From NCBI GenBank assembly GCA_049724395.1, contig JAUGWO010000023.1, positions 124,001-188,000 on the forward strand: a stretch of DNA of 64,000 nt. Direction: 5' to 3'. Position numbers and translations under genes: made by a program. Below the pieces are notes generated by a model. It did no database searches. It had not been told where the DNA came from and saw only the letters and a program-made list of their open reading frames with translations. The stretch's first letter is position 1, and each line of letters begins with the position of its first letter. Shown here piece after piece: positions 33,701 to 45,071 of the stretch. The stretch is from Spongospora subterranea f. sp. subterranea. Taxonomy: Eukaryota; Endomyxa: Phytomyxea; Phytomyxea; Plasmodiophorida.

Positions 33701-35552
33701 AATTGAGATGAACTGCTCTGACTAAAAAAACTCTGAGATTGCATTTGCGGCATTTGAGATCGCACCAGGTTTAGAAATCCGTCAACTATCAAATACCATG
33801 TTAAAACGGAAACAAACACTATACGTGCGTCTTACTCGCCATCACGCGGTAATCTATCCGCCGTGAAAAAAGGCTTTTTCGAAGAGTTATCACGAGACCA
33901 GCATGAAGCTCAGAGCAAATGCTCAATACAGGAACCAGACTTTCCACCAACTGAGAGGCTCGATATGCATCCATTGACATCTATGGGATTAGAAAGAAGT
34001 CAAACATTGTCGCGTCCAAATTGAGGCAGCTTACGATGTAGTCAAAGCTGTTGCGTATCTTCAACGTGAACTCCAAGAAATATTTGGGATCCGTGCCGAT
34101 CAATGCTCGTAATAGGATCATTGACGGGCTGATGTTGTGGTCGGACGACAGTGCAGTGTCAGGTGTTGCCCCGTTGTTGTCCGCATTTAATATATTGTAG
34201 AGCAGCTTATCAATGATCGCCGAACGACTAGATCGTTGATGGACGAAAATTTTCGTTAAAAGCCGCAATGATGCCCGGATTGTCATCACATTGGGATTAA
34301 GCATGCGGACGTTGATATCATCGTCGGGAAGAATGTAAAGACAGGATGGGACTGAGGAGCGACCTTTGTCTTGAGCTTGGGATAACAATAGAAACGCCAT
34401 ATCCACCAAAACAGGTATGTAAAAATCCCATCCATATCTGCTATCAGATTCCAATTCGTCTAAAATGAGGTCCGCATCCTTAAACAGCCCAATGCTGCCG
34501 TCGGCAATCAATTGTTTTTTGCTTGCTTGCTGAACCACCCACAGCATAAATTTGGAGTTCGTCGTCGAAGTTTTACACTGATACGACCCCATGATGTAGC
34601 TAATAATGAAATTCCAAATTGGTTTCCGAAACCGATGTAGATCGACCATTGAGAGAAGTACAGCTATCGAAAAAGAGCCGAGGGCAACCTTCCTAGTTTT
34701 AACCAGTTTAATAAAGACGCCTCCAAGTTCTTGGTCTTGTCGAACGGACATTCCAAAATCTTGTATAACCTACAGTTATCATCATTGAATAGACGAAAAG
34801 AAGGGTATTACCGATATTCCTTACGATTGACAAGGCATGCAAGATCGGAGACCGAGCGTGACCAACCACGCCAGTGAAACGGGACAGTACCCTCTGGAAT
34901 GACGAGGTAAATGTGGACAAAATTGCCAAGCGGTATTCCGGCATCTTGATGCATAGAAGAACAAGATTATGAGATGCCGAAGGGATATCCAAAGGATCGC
35001 ATGCAATGATCTCATTTTCAAACTTAGCCAAAACAACAGCCATCATTGACTCATCCAGTTTAATCTCCTGCATTAGCGATAGTATCGGATTCAATGAACA
35101 CCCGGACCATGAGCACCTTGAAAGCCTCGATACAATTCCCTTCAGATATAACATCGGTGTTCGGATCGGACTCATCATAAGAACTTAAGATCAAAGGAGA
35201 GAGAAGTCGTAATACCTGATCGATACACAGAGGTCAAAGAGAAGCCAGTTAACAGTTGTTTCGAATGAGAGCTCACATCTGACGATTTTTGTTGTTCAAA
35301 ACTGTCAATGATCAGTTCAATAGCTTTGCGGAGATAAACTGATTCAATACTACCGAGGCATTCGTTAACAGCTCGCACAACATTGCAGACAACGGGCTCA
35401 GCGCACTGAACAGCGTCAAGGTCACATAGCCACGAAACTATAGGAATAAACAATGCTGTATCTTGCGAAAGGAGTGACGACACAGCCCCGAAACCAGAGG
35501 CGGCAGCCGTTAAAATCGTCGGATCGATAGTCAAAGAAGATTGCTTCATCAT
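30796..35552 (-). CDS. FANCI: Fanconi anaemia protein FANCI
   Basis: A large many-exon gene. It starts near 35552 (MMKQSSLTIDPTILTAAASG). Segments line up in order with vertebrate FANCI: EIKLDESMMAVVLAKFENE..., the GGVFIKLVKTRKVALGSFSIAVLLS block (vertebrates NLSPFSIALLLSV), RKPIWNFIISYIMGSYQCK, then SRSAIIDKLLYNILNADNN with KIRNSFDYIVSCL (vertebrates TEAFDYLSFLP), VITLRKSLFSRRIDYRVMA (vertebrates [19 protein letters not shown]), and an SQ-rich stretch like the human phospho-cluster. It ends in a lysine-rich tail (GEKKKHKKKRSRKE) plus an acidic end after a last intron near 30905-30970. FANCI pairs with FANCD2 in interstrand-crosslink repair. The residue aligned with human Lys523 looks like valine. 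Confidence 0.85.
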
Positions 35553-35981
35553 AAACAGATAGTTTGAGAAGTGAAGCGATTGAGTGAACTCCTCACTACG
35601 AACCCAAATCTATGATGCTAACCACGCTACAGTTCGCTCTGATCAGGGTAACGACACCAACAGCACTGATGGATCAAGAGCATAACATCAGTACGAGTGC
35701 ACGGCCATTGTAACCGGTGATTTACAGGTCAGTCCGACCACAGCCTTTGCGAAGGAAACGAGACTCGACCGGTTATATTGACTGACTACACAATCGCGTT
35801 GTTGCAGGTAACCTAAATGACGGCGTACTGTGTATACGTACTGTGCGGAAAATCCACATTAACGCACTTTCGCTCACAAAAACCCAGTTTTCAAGAATCA
35901 TAGCGCCACCGATGGTCTGTTTTGAAAATGTTTACTCAGGTGGGTAGCGTGATGAACGAAGAACCTGCCAGCTGGAATGCA
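35553..35981. other. intergenic upstream of FANCI
   Basis: About 430 bp between the FANCI start and the stop of the next minus-strand gene. No coding frame or clear element seen. Confidence 0.4.
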
Positions 35982-36323
35982 TCATGTTGCCAAAAGCCAT
36001 TGGCCGGCAGCAGTCGATTTCGTATTCTTGGTATGTGAACAGATTAAATTGACGTTTATTCTCCCATTCACGAGCCGCACTTCCCCCCAATCAGCATTTG
36101 TTTTGGCAGATTGAGGTTTCTGAGTCTTCTCTTGAGTTATCTTGAGGAGGCAAAGCACTGAATGTAGTACTCCTTGATCATCAAACGCGGCCGTGCTGAG
36201 ATCACCGAATATGATTTGGTAATCGTTGGCTTTGACGACTTTGTGACTGATGTCGGATACATTTTGGATTGTTCGGCCAAGGGAACTCGCACCATTTGCT
36301 TCAATCAAGTTATTTGAAGCCAT
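35982..36323 (-). CDS. hypothetical protein, 113 residues
   Basis: A single-exon frame starting MASNNLIEANGASSLGRTIQ at 36323 and running through VVKANDYQIIFGDLSTAAFD, GVLHSVLCLLKITQEKTQ and GEVRLVNGRINVNLICSH to a stop at 35982. Composition is that of a normal soluble protein. It has no signal peptide, membrane segment or motif I recognise. It lies head-to-tail with FANCI on the same strand, about 430 bp upstream of it. Confidence 0.55.
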   Translation of the reverse strand: MASNNLIEANGASSLGRTIQNVSDISHKVVKANDYQIIFGDLSTAAFDDQGVLHSVLCLLKITQEKTQKPQSAKTNADWGEVRLVNGRINVNLICSHTKNTKSTAAGQWLLAT

Positions 36324-36884
36324 ATTTGTTATCAAAATCGTCTTCGTGAATAAGAACTCTCAGCTGCGTTGGATTGTCCAACGGATTATGGCCGTTTTTC
36401 TGTAGAACTCCATATGTTTCTACTCCTCGCGATTGATGAAACGAATTTCACAGAAATCAGCATGTTCATACAGACGAATGTTGAGTATATGAAAAGAAGG
36501 AATATTACCGCTACGATATGTCGCATTTGTGACGGCTATTATGCCGAAAATACAGGACTGGTTTGTATCTTTCCCGACCTAATCGTCAAATGACTTCAAA
36601 TGACGCATTCACCAAATGATCAGATCTGAGGTGATCAACCATTTGACTGATTATGGATGAGGTGATTACCGTGATCGGCTGAGCCATATACGTTCAACGA
36701 TCGTGATTGTTTTCATTGCATGCTATTTATCTGAGATTGGGCTATTGTCGTCATCAAGACACACTGCTGCTGAACGCTTTCCTCCAGGGACTATCGATGG
36801 CGGAAAACTGGCCCGATACGCAACCACCCATCACTTCTGTTGGAGGGAAAGGTGGAGGACCTGGTTGATTCTCAACGGAGGACT
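36324..36884. other. intergenic, one doubtful small frame
   Basis: About 560 bp. A plus-strand frame at 36414-36593 contains a CRICDGYY...LVC pattern that could be a zinc-binding pair, but it is only 59 residues with no partner exon, so I do not call it a gene. The rest is unstructured. Confidence 0.3.
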
Positions 36885-39047
36885 CTAGAATAGATCCCAG
36901 AAATCATTGCTTTCTTCCCCTGGCTCTTCACAACGCACGTCGACGTCAAGATGTTGCATCGACAGCCTCTCAGCACACTCCTTCCCGACCATCCGACAGA
37001 ACTGCTCAATGTTCGGGAAGACATCCACTTCGATTCCCGCCCAGACATATATTGTCACCGCCCTTCCATCTGATTTCTTCTCCACGAAAACGAACACTTT
37101 CGAATCACAGAGGTCCTCGGGACCGAACACCTCGATTTCAGTGAAACTGGGCCATTCGTACAAAATCGGGACGTTAGATTCGCCACACGGTTCCGTTGTA
37201 TTCGCCGCCATACTATCAGATTGATCCGCTTCTTGACCTCGAGAAGTCATCGCCTTCGCCTCTGTTAAATCTTCATCATGTTGGGATTTGCTGAGCATGG
37301 TCATCTGACGTTGTGTCTCAGTAGCGAACCGGTACGAAGACGCTCCACTCGATCGAAAGTTGCGATCATCAGGTAAACGCAGGGCCGTTGACTTCAGAGC
37401 TTGATAATCTGCAGTGAATTCGAGCACATAGCCATCACTGAAAGAATCTCGTTGCCTTTCTGTAAAATGCGACAAGAAACCGTGGGTCTCTTCGCCATCG
37501 TTGATCTCGATAACGTTGTTATGACCTTTTTCATATCGTTGCAACCGAGGTATCAACGTTCTGATTGCGTATGAATGCAGTAGCTTTTGTGATGATGAAC
37601 CAGTCCATACGAACAGGGCCTGTCTCGTATGGAATACGAATACGCCACGACTGTCGATTTTCCCATTCATGTCGACGATCTTGGCAACAACACATGACGG
37701 ATCACGAACAGGAGAGAAACATGTAATGCGATAGGCGACTGATGGGGAATTAATTTCTGGGTTTAGCCGACTGTACCATTGTATCATGGCGACAGAGAAC
37801 CCAATATTCGGGTTAATGATGTCTCGCCTGCTTTTGACGAGCTCGAACGCTGTGTTGAATGGTATTTGGTATTTCAGCATAAGATATGCTATAACCAAAG
37901 TGGCAGAGCGAGATATACCACGATGGCAATGAACCAGAACTTTATGGGCTGGCGAATGAAACGCTTTCTCCATGAACTCGATGACATCATATATTCGGCA
38001 CATGATGTCCTCGTGTTTACTGTCCTCCATCCTCAAGGATAAGTACTTGAACTTCTCTGGAAACATGTTCTGGCAAGCATCAGCGGCAGCGTTGATGATG
38101 TGGGTGATGCCGCGCGATTTGAGATGGGTTAGATCACGCGACACAGTCTGTCCAGAGAGGAACAAGTTCGGTTCGATCAGGCTTGATTGAAAAACGAAAT
38201 GGTCCAGCAACGCCATCTTCTGCTGCTCTTCACTCATACTAGCGCTCATGATCAACGTATCGCATTGAAGTTTCGGTTTTGACGCTGGCGTGCGCGTCTT
38301 TTGAGTCGACATCGGATATTCTCGGGCGATTCCATGCAGGTTTAGCATCAAAATAGACTTTGTACTTTTCGGCTGTGATTTTGCATTTCCAATGAGAGCG
38401 CTGAATGGAACAGAGAGGGCGTCTCCTAGGTCGCAGCAAGATCTGAACACGGGATTCATGGAAAAATCAGCATCATGATTACTCGGCGGGTCGTCGAGTG
38501 GGCAATAGCTGGGGCTAAACCAAATCTTGTCAATGGCCTCTAACTGCGATTCCGAACTTCTTAACGCGAATGCCAGCTGAAACCCATGGCTGTCGGCCAT
38601 CGCCTTGATGGTAGCGCTGGCGTTTTTGCCAGACCATACATAAACCCGATAGTCAATGGCCATGGACCTGTTGGCGATATGCAGAGTCCGGTCGATGACG
38701 TTCAATGGGACAGTGATATCCTGCATGTTCAGACAAGACAAACCCGACGAGCATATACCGGCAGCCTGGTCCGAAAGCAGAACCGGACCCAGCAAACGAG
38801 CGCGAAGTATTATCGGATCATATAAGCGAAGCAAGAGAATAGCATCGTCACCATCAAAACTAGCCAAGTTCTGCAGAGCGATAGATTCGACAACAGAACC
38901 TGCACTAAATCTCCAGGCGAGAAACAGATTGGCGTGCACGTATGGTCCTTCTCGTTGCACATATGGGGGTAAAGACTTCCTGGTTAATGAGCCTAGCAGG
39001 CCGTCTAGCGCGATTGGGTGTTGCGGCGATGACAGCCTATTCCCCAT
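36885..39047 (-). CDS. dual-specificity phosphatase with gelsolin repeats (MKP1-like)
   Basis: A single exon, 720 residues, from the ATG at 39047 (an upstream TTG is ignored). The N-terminus MGNRLSS fits an N-myristoylation site (Gly2, Ser6). Residues about 30-230 look like a gelsolin-type module (YRVYVWSGKNASATIKAMAD). The DSP domain is at about 280-435 with the active site VHCHRGISRSATL, complete in Cys, Arg and Ser. Gelsolin-like segments follow (GVFVFHTRQALFVWTGSSSQ, then KVFVFVEKKSDGRAVTIYVW). The phosphatase-plus-gelsolin combination is known from plant MKP1, which dephosphorylates MAP kinases; this protein also has gelsolin-like sequence before the phosphatase. Catalysis looks possible. 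It probably sits at a membrane. Confidence 0.82.
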   Translation of the reverse strand: MGNRLSSPQHPIALDGLLGSLTRKSLPPYVQREGPYVHANLFLAWRFSAGSVVESIALQNLASFDGDDAILLLRLYDPIILRARLLGPVLLSDQAAGICSSGLSCLNMQDITVPLNVIDRTLHIANRSMAIDYRVYVWSGKNASATIKAMADSHGFQLAFALRSSESQLEAIDKIWFSPSYCPLDDPPSNHDADFSMNPVFRSCCDLGDALSVPFSALIGNAKSQPKSTKSILMLNLHGIAREYPMSTQKTRTPASKPKLQCDTLIMSASMSEEQQKMALLDHFVFQSSLIEPNLFLSGQTVSRDLTHLKSRGITHIINAAADACQNMFPEKFKYLSLRMEDSKHEDIMCRIYDVIEFMEKAFHSPAHKVLVHCHRGISRSATLVIAYLMLKYQIPFNTAFELVKSRRDIINPNIGFSVAMIQWYSRLNPEINSPSVAYRITCFSPVRDPSCVVAKIVDMNGKIDSRGVFVFHTRQALFVWTGSSSQKLLHSYAIRTLIPRLQRYEKGHNNVIEINDGEETHGFLSHFTERQRDSFSDGYVLEFTADYQALKSTALRLPDDRNFRSSGASSYRFATETQRQMTMLSKSQHDEDLTEAKAMTSRGQEADQSDSMAANTTEPCGESNVPILYEWPSFTEIEVFGPEDLCDSKVFVFVEKKSDGRAVTIYVWAGIEVDVFPNIEQFCRMVGKECAERLSMQHLDVDVRCEEPGEESNDFWDLF

Positions 39048-39243
39048 TAAAGTTGAAAAAGACCTGATCGATCGAGGGATTGGGCATGAGATCAACACTT
39101 TTCGTGTGACTACATTCACGTAAGCCAATGATCAATTTCTGTAACGGTTGTACAATTACGATTATAGACCAGTCGAATCATCATAATAAACTTCGGTGTT
39201 GCTCAATTCTGTAATAAATAATAACAAGTTCAGCAGCCAGCTA

Positions 39244-42200
39244 TCAACGAAACAATTGCCCGAGATACTCCATTGTGACCAGCTTGGAAGGATTTTCCTT
39301 ATGGGTGGAGAGTGAATCAACCAAAAGATCTTTCGCTAAACGTTGCTTCCGATCTTGAAGAGACAAAATCCGTTCCTCAACGGATTTTTCAATAATCTGA
39401 TATAACGTGTTATAGCGGGACTAAGAGCACACAACGCCATACTAATCGATGAATAAAGACAGGTTTGGTCTGCCCAATTCTGTAGATCCTATCGAAAGCT
39501 TGTTCCTCTACGCTCCCATTCCACCATACGTCAAGCGCGAAGCAATGATTGGCGACTGTCAAGTTTAATCCAACTCCGGCACATTTCAAACTGAGCAGAA
39601 ACACGGTAATCGCTGTATCGGCATTAAACTGGTCGATCGCCTTTTGCCGCGCTTCTCGGGTCATGGTTCCGTCCAAACGAACGAAACGGTACCCTGACTC
39701 CGTTAATACTGGACCTATCATGTCGATCATCGTGGTCCATTGGCTGTAAATATGTCAACAAATGCAATTGCAGACTGAGCAGACAGGTACCTAAATATTA
39801 CAGACTTGTCACCTGATTGCGAATCGCGAATAGCCTCTAACTCTTTCAGCAGATATGCGATTTTGGGAGAGTCGCGAAAATCAGCATTTTGCGATTCAGC
39901 AAGCGGCTTATCCTTGCCAATTGTAACACTCGTTAATAGCGATTTTGATAACGGTTTTCGACATATCGGGCACTGCGCTTTCTCATCAAGGGCCTGTACT
40001 CTTGAGTGTTGAAACCAATATTTTTAACCGAGTATATATTTGAAAGCTAACCGGGAATATACATTCGATGCAGTAGTGATGGCCACAAGGAGCACGTACT
40101 CGCAAATCGGATATAGGATCGCAACATATGGGGCATCCGCTGTCGACATCAGCTGTAGATATTACGTCGTGAGTAGTATTCACTCAAATTGTGCATCAAC
40201 TTCACCAACAATGAGGATCAGGACTTGGCAATGTTTGAAGTTCCGCAGGGGACTTGATGGCGAGTTTCAAGAATGAGGTCTCTAAATCGCTACAAACCCC
40301 GGACACGACAGGCTGGGAATTTCTTGGCAAGTCGATGCCCGTTTTGATTCCATTACAAAACTGGCGAAGACGAAGGATAGCTGTCAAGACAGCACCATAG
40401 CCTCCCTCCTATAATGTTCTTTAACCGACGATGATGCAATTTTCAGATAAAAAGTAACCTTTCTATCACGAAATTTCAAAAACTCCTTCTTGCATGCGGC
40501 TTCCAGCTCGTGATATGATCTGGACTCGACAATCGAGAACGTTAGGCGATGCACCGTGACATTCCTGTATTCCACTTCAACAATAGTTTCATAAAAACGG
40601 GTAACAAACCGTGGAGGCAACTGCACCAATAGTTTGCCGTCAGCTCCGGCGGTCCGTTTTCGTTCTTCTGATCATTACACTTTGCAAGACAGGACGTAAC
40701 CGATCCACGCTTTGTTTTTTGGCATAATTCGTTCCTACAGTATCAATGATTGAGGACGATACGGACTGAACCGAAAAGAGACCAACCCGACCGAAAAGTT
40801 TTTTCCAATAGAAATGATTATCGAAAGGAGCGAACTGGAGGAACTTCAGAGCAGAGTAAAGATCGGCGAGTTCGTTTTGCAATGGAGTTGCTGCAATTAT
40901 CGTTAAGCTACGACAAAAAAAAAGGACTCAACTTACCAGACATGTACCACCTACAAATTGCTGATAGTCAGATAACTCAAAAAAAAATCAACCCAATATA
41001 TCAAACCTTGCGATAGATTTTAGGTGGTACGTTGCTTTAGCAGAGATCGTCTTGAAATTTTTGATTATATGCGCCTCCTGTACAACTGTTGAAGCTGGAT
41101 ATCAGACATCAAATCAAGTGGGGAGGTACATCCAGAACGACCCGTGACCAACGAATGCAGTGCAATGTTTTGTCACGCTCAGACTTGAAAGATGACACCA
41201 CAACCTGATGCGTGGAACCGTTAGAATACCAATTACTCGGCCTGATAAATTTACCTGGTACGTAGTAATAACAACGTCAAATTTGGATAGAGCACTTGAG
41301 TCCTGTGAACGACGAGTTCCATGATGAACAGTGACCGATAGGCAATCTGGGGCAGAATGTCGGACGATTTCATCTCTCCACTGTTGAATTTGAAATCATC
41401 ATGAGAAATCATCGCTGAACAGTCGTGTTTACAGACTTACTTGAGTTATCACAGCCAATGGACATACAACCAATGTCGCCTTCGATGGAATCAAGCCTGT
41501 ATGATCAGCATTTTGGCGTTCGACAGGGTGCGAAGACAAAATCAGCGCTAGCATCTGGACCGTCTTGCCCAATCCCATATCTGAAACCACGTTTATATGT
41601 TGCTTTCCCGAATCGGAACGGCAAATACCATCTGCTATGATGCCTCCTTGCGGTTGGTCAAGTGCGGCAGCATTTTCCCGATGGTACATCCAGCTAACAC
41701 CGAGTTTTTGGTATTGATAAAGGGGAGTCAGCAAATCTGCACTAAATCGAAATCTAATCTGAAACATCAACAACCTATCAGCACCCAAACGTAGAATTTC
41801 ACCTCCTTAACATGGTTCTTTTGTGCCAACAAGTCGTTTAAGCTTTGCAGATGAGTTTCCGACACCTGTTAGTCCAATTCTATTGCGAATATAACGAGAT
41901 GTTGTCTTCATACCGTAGGCTGAATTAGCTGCTCGGGTATACGCGATTTGACAGAGAGATTCGCTAACGACGCTTCTAACGCATCAATTTCAGGGGATGG
42001 ATTCGCTGGCCGTACTGACGACAACGACTTCGGCGCAGATTGATACGGTTTAACCGAAGGATGAGAGGGCGACTAACGTTTGACAATATATGTGAGCATA
42101 GTGAGCATCAGCGGAATTGAATTTTGAAAAAACACCTTTCCAACTAAAGCTTCTTGCAACAGCTGCAGCTTCTTTCGCAATCGAGCGCCGTTATCGGGTG

Positions 42201-42847
42201 TATGACTGATTAAATCTTTGTCACTTAATGATGCCTCAACAGATTTGATTTGTGTCGTTACGAAACTGAACGAACATGACGCGTATTCTGAACAAACCAA
42301 TTGAAAAAATCAGGATTTAGTTATGATACCATGTCAACTCACCATTCTGGATAATGACTTCTGGCAGTGGCAACGAATTTGGCACCACCAAAGTGTTTGA
42401 AACCTGAGCATTTTTCTGTCTTTCATCGTCAATCCACTGGAAAAACCTGAACATATGGACCTTGAGTTCCGACTACATATGTAGCTTTTTGAACCGAACC
42501 GGCAAATCCGCTGCGCGCATGTGAAAAACTGCCGGCCTCGATTGCGATCGGTATTAGCGGTTCTTAAAACGGCCTTGATATGACACATGCACTCTGGTGC
42601 ATCTGGTTGTACTGGCGATGAATTTTTCCATGAACAAAAACTACAAAAAGCCAATTGAAATCAGATTAAGACGACTGTTTGCCCATTGAATTGCCCATTG
42701 AAAACAAAAACCTGCAAGCGTCATCGCTGCCATACCGGCTGCACCCGTAAAACTTCCGCCCTAGGTTAAGTCCTGGTTTCCTAACCGTGCGAAGAACAGA
42801 TCTTATTCCATCTGGACATCGGCAAAACGGTGGATCTTCATTCGACA
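39244..42847 (-). CDS. SNF2-family translocase with two GRF zinc fingers and a RING finger (RAD5/RAD16-like)
   Basis: It starts at 42847 (MSNEDPPFCRCPDGIRSVLR). Two GRF zinc fingers come first: GLNLGRKFYGCSRYGSDDAC and DRNRGRQFFTCAQRICRF. The SNF2 ATPase follows: GIIAD joined by a 49-nt intron to DMGLGKTVQMLA (motif I), LVVCPLAVITQ, and VVLD joined by an intron to EAHIIKN (DEAH box). A C3HC4 RING lies between the ATPase lobes (GCPICCDPISDLRVRAPCGH, then CPICRKPLSKS). The helicase-C lobe has FVRLDGTMTREARQKAIDQF, DVWWNGSVEEQAFDRIYRIG and a C-terminal VEERILSLQDRKQRLAKDL. RING-in-SNF2 proteins are DNA-dependent ATPases and ubiquitin ligases in repair or transcription termination. It ends at 39244. 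Confidence 0.88.
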
Positions 42848-43321
42848 TTTGGTAGAATATGTTCCGCAGGTCTACGAATAGTTCGACCACCAGACGAACA
42901 AGCAGCTACACAGGTTGGACGGAGTCCGGTCCGTCCAACATGAACAGTGAAGGCCGCCATCAACTACAATATCAGAGGGCGTGATATCGTCGACATTCAA
43001 AGGAAAAAAATTGAGGGATGTTCATTACCACAGTAGGTTCATCCCCAGATTTCAGTCAAAATTCACAGGTCAATAACTGCGACTATCGAGCTCGTTCAAA
43101 AACCAGAGGTGCCGTGTCTGCTCGTTACTTATTCGCCGAAAGTTACAGTGCATTAATCCAGGAATTGCAGTCTTTGAAAGGCGTGATTAGATTATTATTA
43201 ATGATACGGTATGTACAGGCCATGCGATATGAGTCATGTGACTAATGACGGCACCCGTAACGATACCAACCGTTGCATTGCCCCCATTGTCAGTCGGATA
43301 CAATTACGGGCCACAATCGTG
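42848..43321. other. intergenic, with decayed extra copies of the F-box/LRR gene's 3' end
   Basis: Besides the promoter side of the SNF2 gene, this holds 43219-43320, a degenerate tandem copy of the last part of the downstream F-box/LRR gene, and a shorter piece at 43155-43190 resembling 43487-43523. No other gene seen. Confidence 0.6.
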
Positions 43322-43423
43322 TTACAAGCCATGCGATACGACTAGTGACGGCTCCCGTAACGCTATCAACCGTTGTATTGCCCCCATGGTTAGTCGGATA
43401 CAATGAAAGGCCACAATCGTCTC
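43219..43423. repeat. tandem duplication of the 3' end of the F-box/LRR gene
   Basis: Two head-to-tail copies of about 100 bp (43219-43320 and 43328-43423) share stretches such as GCCATGCGATA, CCGTAACG, AACCGTTG, ATTGCCCCCAT and AGTCGGATACAAT. Both contain the reverse complement of the codons for the C-terminal LRR end. The gene uses the right-hand copy and its stop codon falls at the copy junction. Confidence 0.75.
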
Positions 43424-44202
43424 CATATTTGGGCACCGTTCTTGGAGCATCTCTAGACCCACATCCGATATATTCGTCTGGCTTACATCCAGGAACTGCA
43501 GGCTTTGAAAGGCGCGATCAGCCTTCCAATTTTCGATTTGCGCTGTCTCAAACGGAAAAGGATCATCGATTATTCTGCACGAATCTGATACATGTTCGAT
43601 GGCCACATCAGTAAGACGTCGACATCCCGACAGGATCAAGGTTCGGATTCCGGGACAGCCGCTGGCCAAGCCGGCTATGCCACGATCCGTCAAAGATGAG
43701 CACCCGGTTAGGTCGAGGAATTCCAGCGAAGGGAACAAGGCAATGATGTCCATATGAGCGTCTTGAACATGGCAAAATTGCATTGATATGTGAGTTATAC
43801 CGCGACATCCTATAAGGGATTTGAAAACAAATTGGCATCTGGACAAGCAACCCCACCTTGGAAGAGTTTAACGAGTGAATTGGCAGTTATATGACAGCCA
43901 TGACCAAACTCGATCCGTCTCAGTGCCGGCGAATGCAGCGCGATTTCCGATAAAGCTGTCTGGATGGCCGATGGCGAAAGTGTCGGGTCGACGTATACGG
44001 ATTCTAATCGAGGTAGCGCCAGATATTGGCGAGATACTCCCCGCTCAAGATTGATATGCTGAAACGTGCCGAGGTAGCTTGGATGACGGCAAAGATCCTG
44101 TATATGACGGCAGATTAGAGCGATGCCACCATAAACGACCTCTTCTGTCGCTAGATACGACAAGATAATCGATACGATATCAATGGGAGCATTACTTAAC
44201 AT
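43322..44202 (-). CDS. F-box and leucine-rich repeat protein
   Basis: Two exons (43857-44202 and 43322-43809) joined by a 47-nt intron give 277 residues. The N-terminus is an F-box (APIDIVSIILSYLATEEVVY). Cysteine-containing LRRs follow (FPSLEFLDLTGCSSLTDRGI, ASGCPGIRTLILSGCRRLTD, LQFLDVSQTNISDVGLEMLQ). This is the layout of FBXL substrate receptors of SCF ubiquitin ligases. LRRs run to the C-terminus. The short length compared with typical FBXL proteins (400 or more) and the duplicated 3' end suggest the gene has been reshaped recently. The substrate is unknown. Confidence 0.85.
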
Positions 44203-44715
44203 AGATTAAATATGGGCGGTTTCAATCCATTCACTTGACAACTCAAAACATGAAATGAGTCAACGGGGCCCCGAAGCGGAATAAGATAAAAAACGGTTCC
44301 CCCGATCGGAGCTCACACTTCACCTCAAATGCTGCCGAATGCTCCGGTCCTCCGATCACGCTTATCATCGTGTCCTATCCGATTAAGCATGAAGATGACT
44401 CGAATTGCCGGCAGATAAAGCCAACATATTGGTTAAATTTTCTGTTTGAAAGGCCTCAACTTTCGTGATATTCAATGGCCTTCAGTGAATGCACGTAGAA
44501 CAGCATCAATGATGCAAAGCGAAACTTTGTACACACCTCTGAATGAAGGCAAGGGCGTTAAAGAGCCGTTTTGAAGTTTCTTATAACGACATCAGGAAGA
44601 GCAGGAGAATGTGAAGGACGCGACAGTAAAGACAAAAACCTCCTCAACGCAAGACCAAGCGCGACTTCCTTGGACTCGAGGGAGGGGAGAATTCTCGTCG
44701 TCTCCATTTGATTTA
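44203..44715. other. intergenic
   Basis: About 510 bp between the F-box/LRR start and the stop of the small acidic protein. No convincing frame; nothing else seen. Confidence 0.4.
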
Positions 44716-45002
44716 TCAAATGGCGACTTTTGTCGTCAGACTTTTGGTCGTGCGTTGAGTAGGAAGACTCTGGGTTTTCACTGGCGCGTCATGCATCCAG
44801 AATCTATCCTTCTTCTCTTCCCAATCTTCGCTATCAGAATCTTCGAAAGGGCTCTCAGCTACCTTGCCATCATTTTGTTCTGCTCCACGAGTTTTTGTCA
44901 TCCAGTGTTATCAGAACCACACCTTCGGATGTTCAAGGGAGCACTATGCTCCGAATACAAGTTTTTGTTTCGAAGATTAACATATTCCAATCCTTGTGTC
45001 AT
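44716..45002 (-). CDS. hypothetical small acidic protein
   Basis: Two exons (44918-45002 and 44716-44879) with a 38-nt GT-AG intron give 82 residues: MTQGLEYVNLRNKNLYSEHS, then DGKVAESPFEDSDSEDWEEK and a basic Thr/Ser-rich tail (PTQRTTKSLTTKVAI). The acidic SDSEDWEE centre could be a casein-kinase-2 target. It sits 70 bp from a tRNA gene. A longer plus-strand frame over the same bases looks like a shadow. No family recognised. Confidence 0.5.
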
Positions 45003-45071
45003 ATTTTCAAAAAATGACTGCAGTGTTTGCCTTCAGTGACACAAAAAAACATCAGAACAGCATCGACAGGG

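Noticed and set aside
36703-36888. Small plus-strand frame near the MKP1-like stop
   Set aside because: Short, no motif, and runs into the end of a firmly identified gene.
44611-45039. 142-residue plus-strand frame
   Set aside because: The minus strand gives a spliced small acidic protein with better composition; the plus frame is mostly its complement and lacks protein-like pattern.
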